From positions 1 to 64,000 of the forward strand of contig NZ_PNCI01000018.1 of the NCBI RefSeq assembly GCF_005887095.1: a stretch of 64,000 bases of DNA, in the 5' to 3' direction. Both the position numbers and the translations under genes were made by a program. Positions 1 to 7,915 of the stretch are shown here, piece by piece. Source of the DNA: Pseudoalteromonas rubra (GTDB lineage: Bacteria; Pseudomonadota; Gammaproteobacteria; Enterobacterales; Alteromonadaceae). The notes beneath the pieces are model-generated. The model saw only the letters and a list, made by a program, of their open reading frames with translations. It was not told the DNA's origin and did no database searches. How positions within the stretch are numbered: position 1 is the stretch's first letter; the number at the start of each line of letters is the position of its first letter.

Positions 1-214
1 TTATACCAATTTCACTTAATACCTGTTCTATTTGAAGGAGCAAATATGACGCTAACGGCGTTAAAAATTTCTCATTTAGAACAACTAAATAGCAAAATTT
101 TTGCCTCGCCTACATGGATGTAGGTGCCTCAGCGATAGCAGGACGCGAGAGCGGTGTTATCGACCCTATTTTCTCGCCTCAAAATAGAACACTTAACTAA
201 GCAGATTGGTATTA
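1..214. mobile_element. MITE-like structured repeat with terminal inverted repeats
   Basis: The left end TTATACCAAT (1-10) is mirrored by ATTGGTATTA (205-214), a 9/10 inverted match. The similarity continues inward: TGTTCTATTT (24-33) pairs with AAAATAGAAC (181-190). Internal hairpins are CCTACAT/ATGTAGG (109-115, 118-124) and a nested pair AAAAATTT/AAATTTTT (63-70, 95-102) around ATTTAG/CTAAAT (74-79, 85-90). There is no transposase, so it is non-autonomous if mobile. Boundaries come only from the inverted ends, and the left one lies exactly at the window edge. I believe this repeat type is frequent in Pseudoalteromonas genomes, but that is recollection, not shown here. Confidence 0.6.
46..123 (+). 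CDS. 25-codon micro-ORF inside the repeat element
   Basis: An ATG at 46 is preceded by AAGGAG (35-40) at good ribosome-binding spacing and opens a 25-codon frame ending at TAG (121-123). The peptide starts MTLTALKISHLEQL. It lies inside the hairpins of the repeat, so the frame may simply be a by-product of repeat structure. No family is recognised. It is listed because the Shine-Dalgarno and start are unusually good for a non-coding repeat. Confidence 0.2.
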   Translation: MTLTALKISHLEQLNSKIFASPTWM

Positions 215-402
215 CGACTTTTTGTGCTCCACAGAGTAAAGCTCGCAAAGAAAACTTCCACAAGTACAGGCTTGGACACTCAGTTTAGACCTTTAATCCA
301 ACCAGTTACTTATATATACTAAGGCCATTAATTGACAGTAACATGGCTCATTTCGACAAAGCAGCCTGTTTTATACTTAACCCAATTTCAGGAATTTGTA
401 TT

Positions 403-789
403 GTGAGCGACACTAAAACCCAGGCCCGCAGGGTCTTTGAACAAAACGAGCGTTGCCCCATCCGTAATGTGGTGGCACAGATAGGTGACAAATGGTCGAT
501 TTTAATCCTGTTTGCACTGGTCGATGGCCCAGACCGTTTCAACGCCCTAAAATCAAGGATTCAGGGAATTTCGCAGCGGATGCTGACACAAACATTGCGT
601 GACCTGGAACGCGATGGCTATATCAAACGTACCGTCTACCCCCAGGTACCAGTAAAAGTGGAATACGAGCTGACTGAACTGGGCCGGGGGCTCGCCAAAC
701 CCGCCTGGCAGCTGGTGTCCTGGGCCGACGATCACTTCGATGAAATAAACGCCGCCCGTACTCGGTATGACGAGGCCAATAAGCAGTAA
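403..789 (+). CDS. HxlR-family transcriptional regulator
   Basis: A winged-helix regulator of the HxlR family. The family signature runs from [19 protein letters not shown] through the recognition region [20 protein letters not shown] to a C-terminal wing and helix. I prefer the GTG start at 403, with CAGGAA about 9 nt upstream, giving 128 residues, a normal family length. The upstream ATG at 343 is in frame but has no ribosome-binding site. HxlR proteins usually control a divergent or nearby oxidoreductase or electrophile-response gene; the divergent side is the repeat and window edge, so the target is unknown. Its stop abuts the stop of the convergent tautomerase gene (787-789 against 790-792). 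Confidence 0.85.
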   Translation: MSDTKTQARRVFEQNERCPIRNVVAQIGDKWSILILFALVDGPDRFNALKSRIQGISQRMLTQTLRDLERDGYIKRTVYPQVPVKVEYELTELGRGLAKPAWQLVSWADDHFDEINAARTRYDEANKQ

Positions 790-996
790 TTATTGTGCTT
801 GTCGCTGCCTGAGCGCCGTGACCTGTTCAAAGCCAATCCCCCAGTTGTCAGTCGGGACTTCGTCAATGACCACAAACGTCGTCTGTGGATTTTTACCTAA
901 TACATCTACCATCAGCTGGGTGACACCTTTGATCAGTGACTGCTTCTGCGCGTTTGTCACGCCCTCATCGGTGACTTGAATATGAATATAAGGCAT
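790..996 (-). CDS. 4-oxalocrotonate tautomerase-family protein
   Basis: A 68-residue tautomerase-superfamily protein. The mature N-terminus after Met removal is Pro (MPYIHIQVTDEG), the catalytic base of the family. For that reason the start is placed at 996 and not at the longer frame reaching 1053. AGGGG precedes the ATG. These enzymes interconvert enol and keto forms and act as small oligomers in the cytoplasm. It follows the NTF2-like gene with a 2-nt gap and is the last gene of a three-gene minus-strand cassette. The physiological substrate cannot be read from sequence. Confidence 0.85.
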   Translation of the reverse strand: MPYIHIQVTDEGVTNAQKQSLIKGVTQLMVDVLGKNPQTTFVVIDEVPTDNWGIGFEQVTALRQRQAQ

Positions 997-998
997 AG

Positions 999-1382
999 TT
1001 ACCCCTGATATGTGTGTGGTAAATTCGCGTACATTTTGTTGACTATCCGCCACTGCCCCTGTTCTTTCAGCAGGCCCAGAAAGTCGATATAGTGATGTTC
1101 AAACAGCGGGCATAACACCTTGACCATAGCCTGTTGCCCAAGCCAGTCTATCGCCAGTATCTGATAGACAAATTCATCACCCTTTTCTGCCGGTGAAGTA
1201 CGGTCGCTGACCAATTGCAGCCATTCATCCCGGGTGCGCCTCAAACCCGGCGCTTTGAGCCAGCAGTCGGGATGAAACAGGTTTCGTAATGTCTCACTAT
1301 CGCCCTCATGCAGCCCTGTAAAGTAACATTGCACCATGGCCCGGATCTCACTCAGCTCCTTTTTCATTTCGACGTGATGCAT
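999..1382 (-). CDS. NTF2-like (SnoaL/lumazine-binding type) protein
   Basis: A 127-residue protein with the features of a single NTF2-like cone fold. It has an N-terminal helix with LHEGDSETLRNLFHPDC, a typical dimerising NTF2 start, followed by strands ending in GQWRIVNKMYANLP, characteristic of the putative lumazine-binding/NTF2 group. Its ATG overlaps the stop of the upstream GST gene by one base (TAATG), pointing to translational coupling. A second in-frame Met at residue 6 is an alternative start. Function is unknown; the context with GST and a tautomerase suggests a role in handling a small organic or electrophilic compound (inference). Confidence 0.7.
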   Translation of the reverse strand: MHHVEMKKELSEIRAMVQCYFTGLHEGDSETLRNLFHPDCWLKAPGLRRTRDEWLQLVSDRTSPAEKGDEFVYQILAIDWLGQQAMVKVLCPLFEHHYIDFLGLLKEQGQWRIVNKMYANLPHTYQG

Positions 1383-1990
1383 TATGCCCCCTGCGCCTGT
1401 TCAGCCTGTAAGGCCGCGACAAAACCAGGCATGCAAGTAACCGCTTCAATCATGCTTGCAGTGCGAGGGGGTATTGTAATGTCGACAGGAAAGGCGGCTC
1501 CCCAACGCGAGTATACAGCCAGCAAAATATCAGCGACACAAGCATGCTGGCCACCCAGAAATGGCTGAGATTGCAACTGAGATTCAACCTGCTCCCATAA
1601 CTGATTGATCACCTTTGCGGCCGCCTCAAACAGCTGCTGACGCACAGCACCGCCCTCAGCAACCTGAGCCACAAAAAACAATTTGGAGTAGGCTGGGTGC
1701 ATGGTGGCATTGGCAAACAGCAAGTGCTCCACTGCACGGCGACGAGCGAGTCCCTGCTCTGTGGGAAACAAACGGCTGGGGTGCTTGCTGGTAAGGTGCA
1801 GCATAATCGCAGCCCCTTCAACCAGCTTGTCGTCGCCATCTATCAGTACCGGTACCTGTAGCCCGGGATTCACGGCGGAAAAGTCATTCAGGCTATCTGC
1901 GCGGATAAGCGTCACATCCTGCCTAAGCTCACGCAATACCGTATTTACGGCGAGTGAGCAGGCTTCCTGAATATAGTATAGGGTGTACAT
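1382..1990 (-). CDS. Glutathione S-transferase family protein
   Basis: A 202-residue GST. The N-terminal thioredoxin-like domain begins MYTLYYIQEACSLAVNTVL, the bacterial beta-class pattern with a Cys near residue 10, and contains the VPVLID cis-Pro motif and EGAAIMLHL. The helical C-terminal domain follows. The ATG at 1990 has AGAAGGA 8 nt upstream. An ATG two codons earlier is too close to that site, and the longer frame to 2155 adds residues foreign to the family. It is the first gene of the GST/NTF2/tautomerase cassette and is divergent from the LysR gene, its probable regulator. Predicted role: glutathione conjugation or reduction of electrophiles. Confidence 0.85.
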   Translation of the reverse strand: MYTLYYIQEACSLAVNTVLRELRQDVTLIRADSLNDFSAVNPGLQVPVLIDGDDKLVEGAAIMLHLTSKHPSRLFPTEQGLARRRAVEHLLFANATMHPAYSKLFFVAQVAEGGAVRQQLFEAAAKVINQLWEQVESQLQSQPFLGGQHACVADILLAVYSRWGAAFPVDITIPPRTASMIEAVTCMPGFVAALQAEQAQGA

Positions 1991-2175
1991 AGTCATAGTC
2001 CTTCTGTTGTGTTTCACGGGCGAATTCAGCGCTTCACCTGTGGATATGTTCAACCCTGTTAGTCTATGACTTGTGCATTGTTTGATATATAACCACAAAA
2101 GAAACCAAGTGTTCACACACAAGAAACAGTATATTCTTGATTTGATATGCTCCACTGTCGATAAGGATTATTTAA

Positions 2176-3075
2176 ATGAATAAGTTACGTGCCATTGAAC
2201 TCTTTGTGAAATTGGCGGAGATTGGCAGCTTTACCCGGGTTGCTGAACAGTTCAACACATCGAAATCGATGATCAGCAAAGAGATTAGCCGCCTTGAGGA
2301 TCAACTGGGTGCGCGCTTGCTCTATCGTACCACCCGCCATCTCCAGCTGACCCAAGTCGGTGAAGGCTATTTACAACGTGCCAGAGACATTCTCAGTAAA
2401 CTGGAAGAAGCGGACTCCTTTGTTCTGTCAACGCAGCAGGCGCCCAAAGGCAAGTTAAAAATTAATTTACCTATGGTGCTGGGGATCACAGATTTGGGGA
2501 AAGTGTTTGCGGACTTTATGCAGGCTTACCCAAATATAGAACTCGACATTCATCTTGGTGATGAGGATATAGACCTGGTTGAGCAAGGATTTGATCTTGG
2601 ACTGCGCGCCACCAGCCGACCCATCGACAGTAATTACATTGGACGTGAAATAACCCGTTTTGACTATCACATTTGCGCCAGCCCCGAATACCTGGCAACG
2701 AACCCAACCATTGAGTATCCGCGGGATTTAACTCAGCATAACTGCTTTGAATACCGCTACTTTAAAGGAAAAAATATCTGGCCTTTGGATGAAGGAGTGA
2801 AGATTTCGGGCACACTCAAAGCGAACAACGTCCTTTTTATGCTGGAGTCCATTAAAGCTGGATTGGGTATTGGTATCTTACCTGAATTTGCCTGCCGGCA
2901 AGCAATTGCGAGCAAAGAGGTAGTCAGTATTCTGCCAGACAGTAAGAAGCCACGACTCACCCTGCTGGCACTCTATCCTGCCCGCCATCACGTTCCGGCC
3001 AGCGTGTTGCAATGCATTCAGTTTTTACAGCACTGGTTTACGCATCATTATCCGCATACTGACCAGATACTCTGA
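2176..3075 (+). CDS. LysR-family transcriptional regulator
   Basis: A 299-residue LysR regulator. The N-terminal winged HTH (residues 1-60) contains FVKLAEIGSFTRVAEQFNTS and ISRLEDQLGARLLYRTTRH. A linker helix and a periplasmic-binding-like effector domain follow (about 90-290). The ATG at 2176 has AAGGA upstream. It is transcribed divergently from the GST cassette across a 185-bp intergenic region, the classical LysR arrangement, so it probably regulates that cassette and itself. The inducer cannot be inferred. Confidence 0.92.
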   Translation: MNKLRAIELFVKLAEIGSFTRVAEQFNTSKSMISKEISRLEDQLGARLLYRTTRHLQLTQVGEGYLQRARDILSKLEEADSFVLSTQQAPKGKLKINLPMVLGITDLGKVFADFMQAYPNIELDIHLGDEDIDLVEQGFDLGLRATSRPIDSNYIGREITRFDYHICASPEYLATNPTIEYPRDLTQHNCFEYRYFKGKNIWPLDEGVKISGTLKANNVLFMLESIKAGLGIGILPEFACRQAIASKEVVSILPDSKKPRLTLLALYPARHHVPASVLQCIQFLQHWFTHHYPHTDQIL

Positions 3076-3091
3076 TGCCGTATGAACCGGA

Positions 3092-3802
3092 TCAAAGCGC
3101 TATCTCAACCACCCGCAATTGCTGAGATTCATCTCCCTGTGCCAGTACCTTGCCTTGTGGGTCTACAATCAGGCTGTTGCCAATGAAACGAACGCCCGTA
3201 TTACAGTCGTGGTCCATACCCAAACGATTGGCGGCTATCACATAGACACCATAGTCTTTGGCCGCCTTTTTGATCACTTCCAGGCTATCCTCTCCGCAAA
3301 AGTTCGACGGATTAAGAATGATCTGCACACCCTGCTGCTTAAGCGCCTGCAGCCCATCTTCAAACCAGATGTCGTAACACAATAAGACGCCAATTTTGAC
3401 ACCCTGAACTTCATACACGCAGAAATCTTTACCAGGCACAAATCGTAACTGATCCGTTGACGCAAGATGCACTTTGCGGTGAATGCCTAGCAGACCATCC
3501 GGACCTGTCAGCAATGTACTGTTGTAGAGCTGCCCCTCATGACACTCAGCAAGGCCAGCAACAATACAAGCCGATTTTTCCTGAGCCAGGGCTTGCAGCA
3601 TTAGTGAAGATGCACCCTGGTACAAATTTTCTGCCAGGTCAACGACTTGCTGGCGATCGAAGAATATGCTTCCCGTCGTGCACAACTCGGGCAGCAACAA
3701 GAGATCAAACTCATGAGGCATCATCAGCGCATGCTTGATGGCGTCACGGTTTTGCTCAGGCTCGGCAAACGCCACATCGAACTGAAAAAAGCCCACTTTC
3801 AT
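3092..3802 (-). CDS. Carbon-nitrogen hydrolase (nitrilase superfamily)
   Basis: A 236-residue cytoplasmic amidase/nitrilase-fold enzyme. The catalytic triad is visible: Glu39 in LLLLPELCTTG, Lys110 in HRKVHLAS and Cys142 in GVLLCYDIWFEDG. A domain C-terminal to the Cys completes the alpha-beta-beta-alpha fold. Length suits stand-alone omega-amidase/carbamoylputrescine-hydrolase-like members. It starts after AAGGAAATAGG and lies 16 nt downstream of the AlkB-like gene on the same strand, so the two are probably co-transcribed. Substrate (amide or nitrile) is not determined. Confidence 0.88.
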   Translation of the reverse strand: MKVGFFQFDVAFAEPEQNRDAIKHALMMPHEFDLLLLPELCTTGSIFFDRQQVVDLAENLYQGASSLMLQALAQEKSACIVAGLAECHEGQLYNSTLLTGPDGLLGIHRKVHLASTDQLRFVPGKDFCVYEVQGVKIGVLLCYDIWFEDGLQALKQQGVQIILNPSNFCGEDSLEVIKKAAKDYGVYVIAANRLGMDHDCNTGVRFIGNSLIVDPQGKVLAQGDESQQLRVVEIAL

Positions 3803-3818
3803 CCTATTTCCTTACTTA

Positions 3819-4406
3819 TCAAACCTGATCAAACTGACGAAACGTCAGATTAAAACGGGGACCTGCCCCTTCTGATGCCCGCGGCACCGCATGCTGATAG
3901 CGTGACTGAAAACCCTCGCCCATGATGAACAAGGAGCCATTTTCCAGCTCAACCGAGTGTACCTCCTGATGATCTTGGGTGTTGCGTATCAGAAAGGTAC
4001 GCGCTGCGCCTATACTCAAAGAAGGAATAACATTAGTAGAACCAAACGCCGGCAAATCACAGTGAAAATCCATCCACTCTTCTCCGTCAGGATAATAAAG
4101 ACATACGCACACAGGAAATACTAACCCGGTTTGCGCTGCTAGGCGCTGATGGATCTGCTCAATTAACTCAAACCAGGGTTGTTGTCTGCCGTGGAAAAAG
4201 CCGAACTGCCCCGATTTGGCGAGCCCCGGCTCCAACAAGTTAACTTTCCAGGGCAAAATAGCAGCCTCTGAGCCGTCTCCCATGGTAATGGTTTCAGGTT
4301 GTGAAAGGTCAAAGTGATCTGTCAACCACTGAAACAAAGCCTGGCTTTCTTCTTGAGTTAAAAAACCCGGGTCGTAGCTGTATTCGCAGTGTAGTGGTAG
4401 CTTCAT
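3819..4406 (-). CDS. AlkB-like 2-oxoglutarate/Fe(II) dioxygenase
   Basis: A 195-residue AlkB-type oxygenase. Iron ligands are the HxD motif His115-Asp117 (MDFHCDLPAFG) and His172 (YQHAVPR). 2-oxoglutarate and base-lid arginines are Arg184 and Arg190 (PRFNLTFRQF), and NVIPSLSIGAARTF is the conserved core strand. AlkB enzymes oxidatively remove alkyl groups from DNA or RNA bases, while some relatives act on protein or tRNA. The ATG at 4406 follows AAGGA. It probably forms a two-gene operon with the nitrilase-family gene. Whether it is a true DNA-repair AlkB or a relative of ALKBH4/6-8 is undecided. Confidence 0.82.
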   Translation of the reverse strand: MKLPLHCEYSYDPGFLTQEESQALFQWLTDHFDLSQPETITMGDGSEAAILPWKVNLLEPGLAKSGQFGFFHGRQQPWFELIEQIHQRLAAQTGLVFPVCVCLYYPDGEEWMDFHCDLPAFGSTNVIPSLSIGAARTFLIRNTQDHQEVHSVELENGSLFIMGEGFQSRYQHAVPRASEGAGPRFNLTFRQFDQV

Positions 4407-4518
4407 ACTTGATTCCTTTACGCGCTTAGGTTTTGCACTTTCACCTATCTTCTGACGGGTGTCAATAACAGGACATTACGTATATTGTGATTGGCCTTTT
4501 CACCTGACGCTAGGTAAA

Positions 4519-5211
4519 ATGTCGGCCCTTGAAGTCGAAGCCAGTTGCAGGTTATTTGTGTTAGTCAATTACGCTCCCCCCACCGATCCCTATCTTGATA
4601 TTCTCTATCAGGATGAACACATGCTGGTGTTAAATAAACCCAGTGGCTTGCTGAGCGTGCCGGGTAAAGATCCAAAGCACTGGGACAGTGTGATCAGTCG
4701 GGTTAATCTGGTGTATCCCAACGCAAAGATAGTCCATCGTCTGGATATGGCAACTTCCGGAGTGCTATGTCTGGCCATGCATAAAGCAGCGCATCGCTTT
4801 TTGAGTATTCAATTTCAGGATCGTCTGACCGCCAAACGTTATATTGCCCGGGTGCATGGTCATCTGAAACAGGAACAGGGTTCTGTGGATCTACCGCTGA
4901 TCTGTGACTGGCCAAACCGTCCTAAACAAATGGTCTGCCACGAGACAGGCAAACCCTCTTTGACGCACTTTGAAGTGTTATCACATGAAGCCATGGCAAC
5001 CCGAGTCAAGCTCACTCCGATCACCGGACGCTCCCATCAGTTGCGGGTGCATATGCTGTCACTCGGCCACCCCATTTTAGGAGATCGCCTCTACTCCCAA
5101 GGTGAAGCCCTGGCTGCAGCATCCCGGCTTCAATTGCACGCAGAAATGCTGCAGATCAGTCACCCTGAGTCTGAACAAATGATGACCTTTATTGCACCTG
5201 TGCCGTTTTAA
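4519..5211 (+). CDS. rluA: Dual-specificity 23S rRNA/tRNA pseudouridine synthase RluA
   Basis: It aligns throughout with E. coli RluA, which modifies 23S rRNA U746 and tRNA U32. Shared segments include LNKPSGLLSVPG, HRLDMATSG (catalytic Asp76 in this numbering), DLPLICDWPNRPKQ and TPITGRSHQLRVHML. I chose the ATG at 4519, with AGGT upstream. The reading frame opens further upstream at a GTG (4459), and a GTG at 4558 would match the E. coli N-terminus more closely, so the start is uncertain. The 3' end overlaps the convergent amidohydrolase gene by 23 nt. Confidence 0.92.
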   Translation: MSALEVEASCRLFVLVNYAPPTDPYLDILYQDEHMLVLNKPSGLLSVPGKDPKHWDSVISRVNLVYPNAKIVHRLDMATSGVLCLAMHKAAHRFLSIQFQDRLTAKRYIARVHGHLKQEQGSVDLPLICDWPNRPKQMVCHETGKPSLTHFEVLSHEAMATRVKLTPITGRSHQLRVHMLSLGHPILGDRLYSQGEALAAASRLQLHAEMLQISHPESEQMMTFIAPVPF

Positions 5212-6511
5212 ACAGATCCAGCGCACTGGCGGTCATCGCACGTACACCGGTTTTTATGGTCAGCGGATAGTCCGGTGCAAACTTGCTCGAATGCAACGAA
5301 GGTAGCGCTTCACCCGAAAACTGAGCCTGCTGGTACGCCTCAGGCTCAACGCCACCCAACCAGAAAATCGTTGCCGGGATATTTTCCGGAGTGCGGCCAT
5401 ACAAGCCAAAGTCTTCGCCGGCCATCACAGGCTCAGCCTTGACGACGTGTTCATCACCAAGCTCAGCACGAATGCTCTTTTCAACCCGCACAGCGAGCTC
5501 AGGCGTATTGTAAGTCGAAGGAATGCTCTCTTCTTCGTGAACATATACAACCGGAGCGAGTTCTGGCGGCAAGCCCGCACTTTGCGCAATCCCCTTGGTC
5601 ATGCGCTCCAGTGCGGCAATTTGCTGCGCACGGACATCGGGGTCGTATGAGCGCAGTGTCAGCTGAAGTTTAACTTCGTTAGAAATGATATTGTGTTTTG
5701 AACCACCATGAATGGAGCCTACCGTGATCACCGAAGGTTTTAACGGCGAAATTTCGCGGCTGGTAATGGTTTGCGCCGCAAGAACAATGCGTGATGCCAG
5801 CACCACAGGATCAACTGTGGTGTGAGGATATGCTCCATGTCCTCCCTTGCCTCTCACTGTGATATCAACTGAGTCCACATTCGCCAATGCATAGCCTGGC
5901 GCGATGGCAACCTGACCTGCCGGTAACGACGCACTGACATGTAGCCCCAGAACATGATCGGGCTTAGCAAAGCGGCTAAATAGGCCTTCCTTAAGCATGG
6001 CTTTCGCACCGGCCCCGACTTCTTCTGCAGGTTGAGCGACCATCATCAGAGTGCCCTGCCACTGATCGCGATTATTTGCCAGCTGCTGAGCGGTACCAAT
6101 AAAACTGGTCATATGAATATCATGTCCACACCCATGCATGACACCGACCTCGTTGTTGTTGGCATCTTTAACCCGCACTTTAGATGCGTAGGGTTTACCG
6201 GTTTGCTCAACAATAGGTAAGCCATCGGTATCGGCGCGGATCATCACTGTTGGCCCCTCACCGTTGCGCAGTAACCCAACTACGCCATGCCCGCCAACCC
6301 GCTCGGTCACGTCAAATCCCAGTTGCTGAAGTTCATATGCCAGTCGCTTTGCGGTCTGCTCTTCCTGATAGGAAAGTTCGGGGTTCTGATGCAAATGCAA
6401 ATAGAGCGCCTCTAACTCAGGCAAAGCCCGGGATACCTGGGTATCCAGTTGATAGGCCAGCGCGCAATGACTTACCAGCGCCAGCGATAGTGCAGATAGT
6501 AGTGTTTTCAT
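5189..6511 (-). CDS. Secreted M20D-family amidohydrolase
   Basis: A 440-residue metal-dependent amidohydrolase of the hippurate hydrolase/IAA-amino-acid hydrolase type. It begins with a signal peptide (MKTLLSALSLALVSHCALA), so it is probably periplasmic. Metal-site motifs are GVMHGCGHDIHMTS, QPAEEVGAGA, the GLHV strand and a C-terminal LHSSKF. A dimerisation (lid) domain lies in the middle. It probably cleaves N-acyl amino acids or small peptide-like amides. A second M20D gene with the same architecture occurs at 37620-38915. Confidence 0.87.
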   Translation of the reverse strand: MKTLLSALSLALVSHCALAYQLDTQVSRALPELEALYLHLHQNPELSYQEEQTAKRLAYELQQLGFDVTERVGGHGVVGLLRNGEGPTVMIRADTDGLPIVEQTGKPYASKVRVKDANNNEVGVMHGCGHDIHMTSFIGTAQQLANNRDQWQGTLMMVAQPAEEVGAGAKAMLKEGLFSRFAKPDHVLGLHVSASLPAGQVAIAPGYALANVDSVDITVRGKGGHGAYPHTTVDPVVLASRIVLAAQTITSREISPLKPSVITVGSIHGGSKHNIISNEVKLQLTLRSYDPDVRAQQIAALERMTKGIAQSAGLPPELAPVVYVHEEESIPSTYNTPELAVRVEKSIRAELGDEHVVKAEPVMAGEDFGLYGRTPENIPATIFWLGGVEPEAYQQAQFSGEALPSLHSSKFAPDYPLTIKTGVRAMTASALDLFKTAQVQ

Positions 6512-6683
6512 CGTTGTTATTCTTACCGTTTTTTTGGATAACCAGCTTGCGAAGAAATTTTTCTAATTGCAACCTCTTTGCGTTATCAGGCTTGCAATAA
6601 AGGGCTCAACAGCACCGATTATTCCTTTCTTTCTGCATAACCTTTGCTAAGCTTAAAGTCTGAACAATCATCAAATTGCAGCC

Positions 6684-7886
6684 GTGAAAACGATTACTAT
6701 CAATGACTTAAAACCTGGTATGTTTGTGGTCAGTGTCACCCGACAGGCAGGACACGTACGCGTTAAAAGCCAGGGCTGGGTACGCACTGAAGGCGCCATC
6801 GGCTCATTACAAAAAGCGGGCGTGCTCGAAGTTGAAATCGATCCGGACAAAACCCTGCAAGCCAAAACCGAGGTTCAGTCTGAACAGCCAAATGAACCAC
6901 ATCAGGATAATGTCACGGTGCATGACCCCTGGCACAAAAGCACCAGTGTTGAGGCCGAGCTGGGTCGTGCGAGTGCTTTATACGAGGAAGCCAAAGGACT
7001 GCAGGAAAAAGCCTTCGCTGACGTCAAAGCTGGTAAAGCCATCGCGGTTGAAGAGTTTAAACAAACGGCTTCGGGGTTTATTGACTCCATTTTTCGCAAT
7101 CAGGATGCGCTGGCCTGCATTGCCCGGATCCGTGAAAAAGACAGCTATTTACTCGAGCATTCACTGAATGTGTCTATTCTGATGAGCATTTTTGCTAAAC
7201 ACCTTGGCCTTGAACGCGACATTATCGAGCAGCTCGCCACCGGCGCCTTGTTACATGACATTGGCAAAATCAAGGTGCCAAACGAAATCCTCAATAAACC
7301 CGGTAAGCTCACCGACAACGAATATCAGCAAATGATGGCCCATGCAAAATACAGCTATGAGATTGTTGGCGAAAGCGGACTGGGCCAGATAGCCACAGAG
7401 ATTGCGGGCTTTCACCATGAACGTCTGGATGGCAGTGGTTACCCCTTTGGTAAACAGGGCGATGACCTGTCTCAGTATGTTCGCATGGCTGCCATCGTTG
7501 ATGTTTACGATGCCCTGACAGCCGAACGCGTCTACAAGGTAGGGTTAACTCCAATCCGCGCCTTTCGTATTTTAAAAGAGGGTACCCCAGCGCATTATGA
7601 CGCCGATCTGCTGGCCCATTTTATTAACTGTATTGGCGTGTATCCGGTGGGCACTCTGGTCAAACTCAAAAGCCAGCGTATTGGCGTAGTCGCTTCGAGT
7701 AACCCCCATGAGCCACTCAAGCCGGTGGTTAAAGTGTTTTATCACGCCAAGAACATGCTTTATACCGAAGTAAAAGACATTGACCTGGCAGATAAGCGTG
7801 TGACCGATGAGCTGGAAGCGGCGATCAAACCGGAAGAGTTCAGCATTGATCTGATCCGCTTTTTCCGCCACACCATGATGCCCTGA
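6684..7886 (+). CDS. HD-GYP domain cyclic-di-GMP phosphodiesterase
   Basis: A 400-residue protein: an N-terminal DUF3391-type region (about 1-130, KPGMFVVSVTRQAG), then an HD-GYP domain. HD residues are His191-Asp192 in LLHDIGKIKVP, and the GYP signature is HHERLDGSGYP near 244-254, with IVDVYDALTAER downstream. Canonical metal and GYP residues support hydrolysis of cyclic di-GMP. There is no signal peptide or membrane segment. The frame opens with GTG at 6684; no strong ribosome-binding site is visible. Given the exopolysaccharide locus in the window, a link to biofilm control is plausible but not shown. Confidence 0.9.
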   Translation: MKTITINDLKPGMFVVSVTRQAGHVRVKSQGWVRTEGAIGSLQKAGVLEVEIDPDKTLQAKTEVQSEQPNEPHQDNVTVHDPWHKSTSVEAELGRASALYEEAKGLQEKAFADVKAGKAIAVEEFKQTASGFIDSIFRNQDALACIARIREKDSYLLEHSLNVSILMSIFAKHLGLERDIIEQLATGALLHDIGKIKVPNEILNKPGKLTDNEYQQMMAHAKYSYEIVGESGLGQIATEIAGFHHERLDGSGYPFGKQGDDLSQYVRMAAIVDVYDALTAERVYKVGLTPIRAFRILKEGTPAHYDADLLAHFINCIGVYPVGTLVKLKSQRIGVVASSNPHEPLKPVVKVFYHAKNMLYTEVKDIDLADKRVTDELEAAIKPEEFSIDLIRFFRHTMMP

Positions 7887-7915
7887 CTAATAGCAATGTG
7901 TAGTTGGTATAAGTA

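Noticed and set aside
332-377. TTGACA at 332-337 and TATACT at 372-377 as a promoter for the HxlR gene
   Set aside because: The 34-bp distance is far outside the usual 16-18 bp; no paired element was found.
7890-7915. AGTTGGTATAAGTATTA near 7902 as a partial copy of the repeat at 1-214
   Set aside because: Only about nine bases match one inverted end and there is no second end, so chance similarity cannot be excluded.
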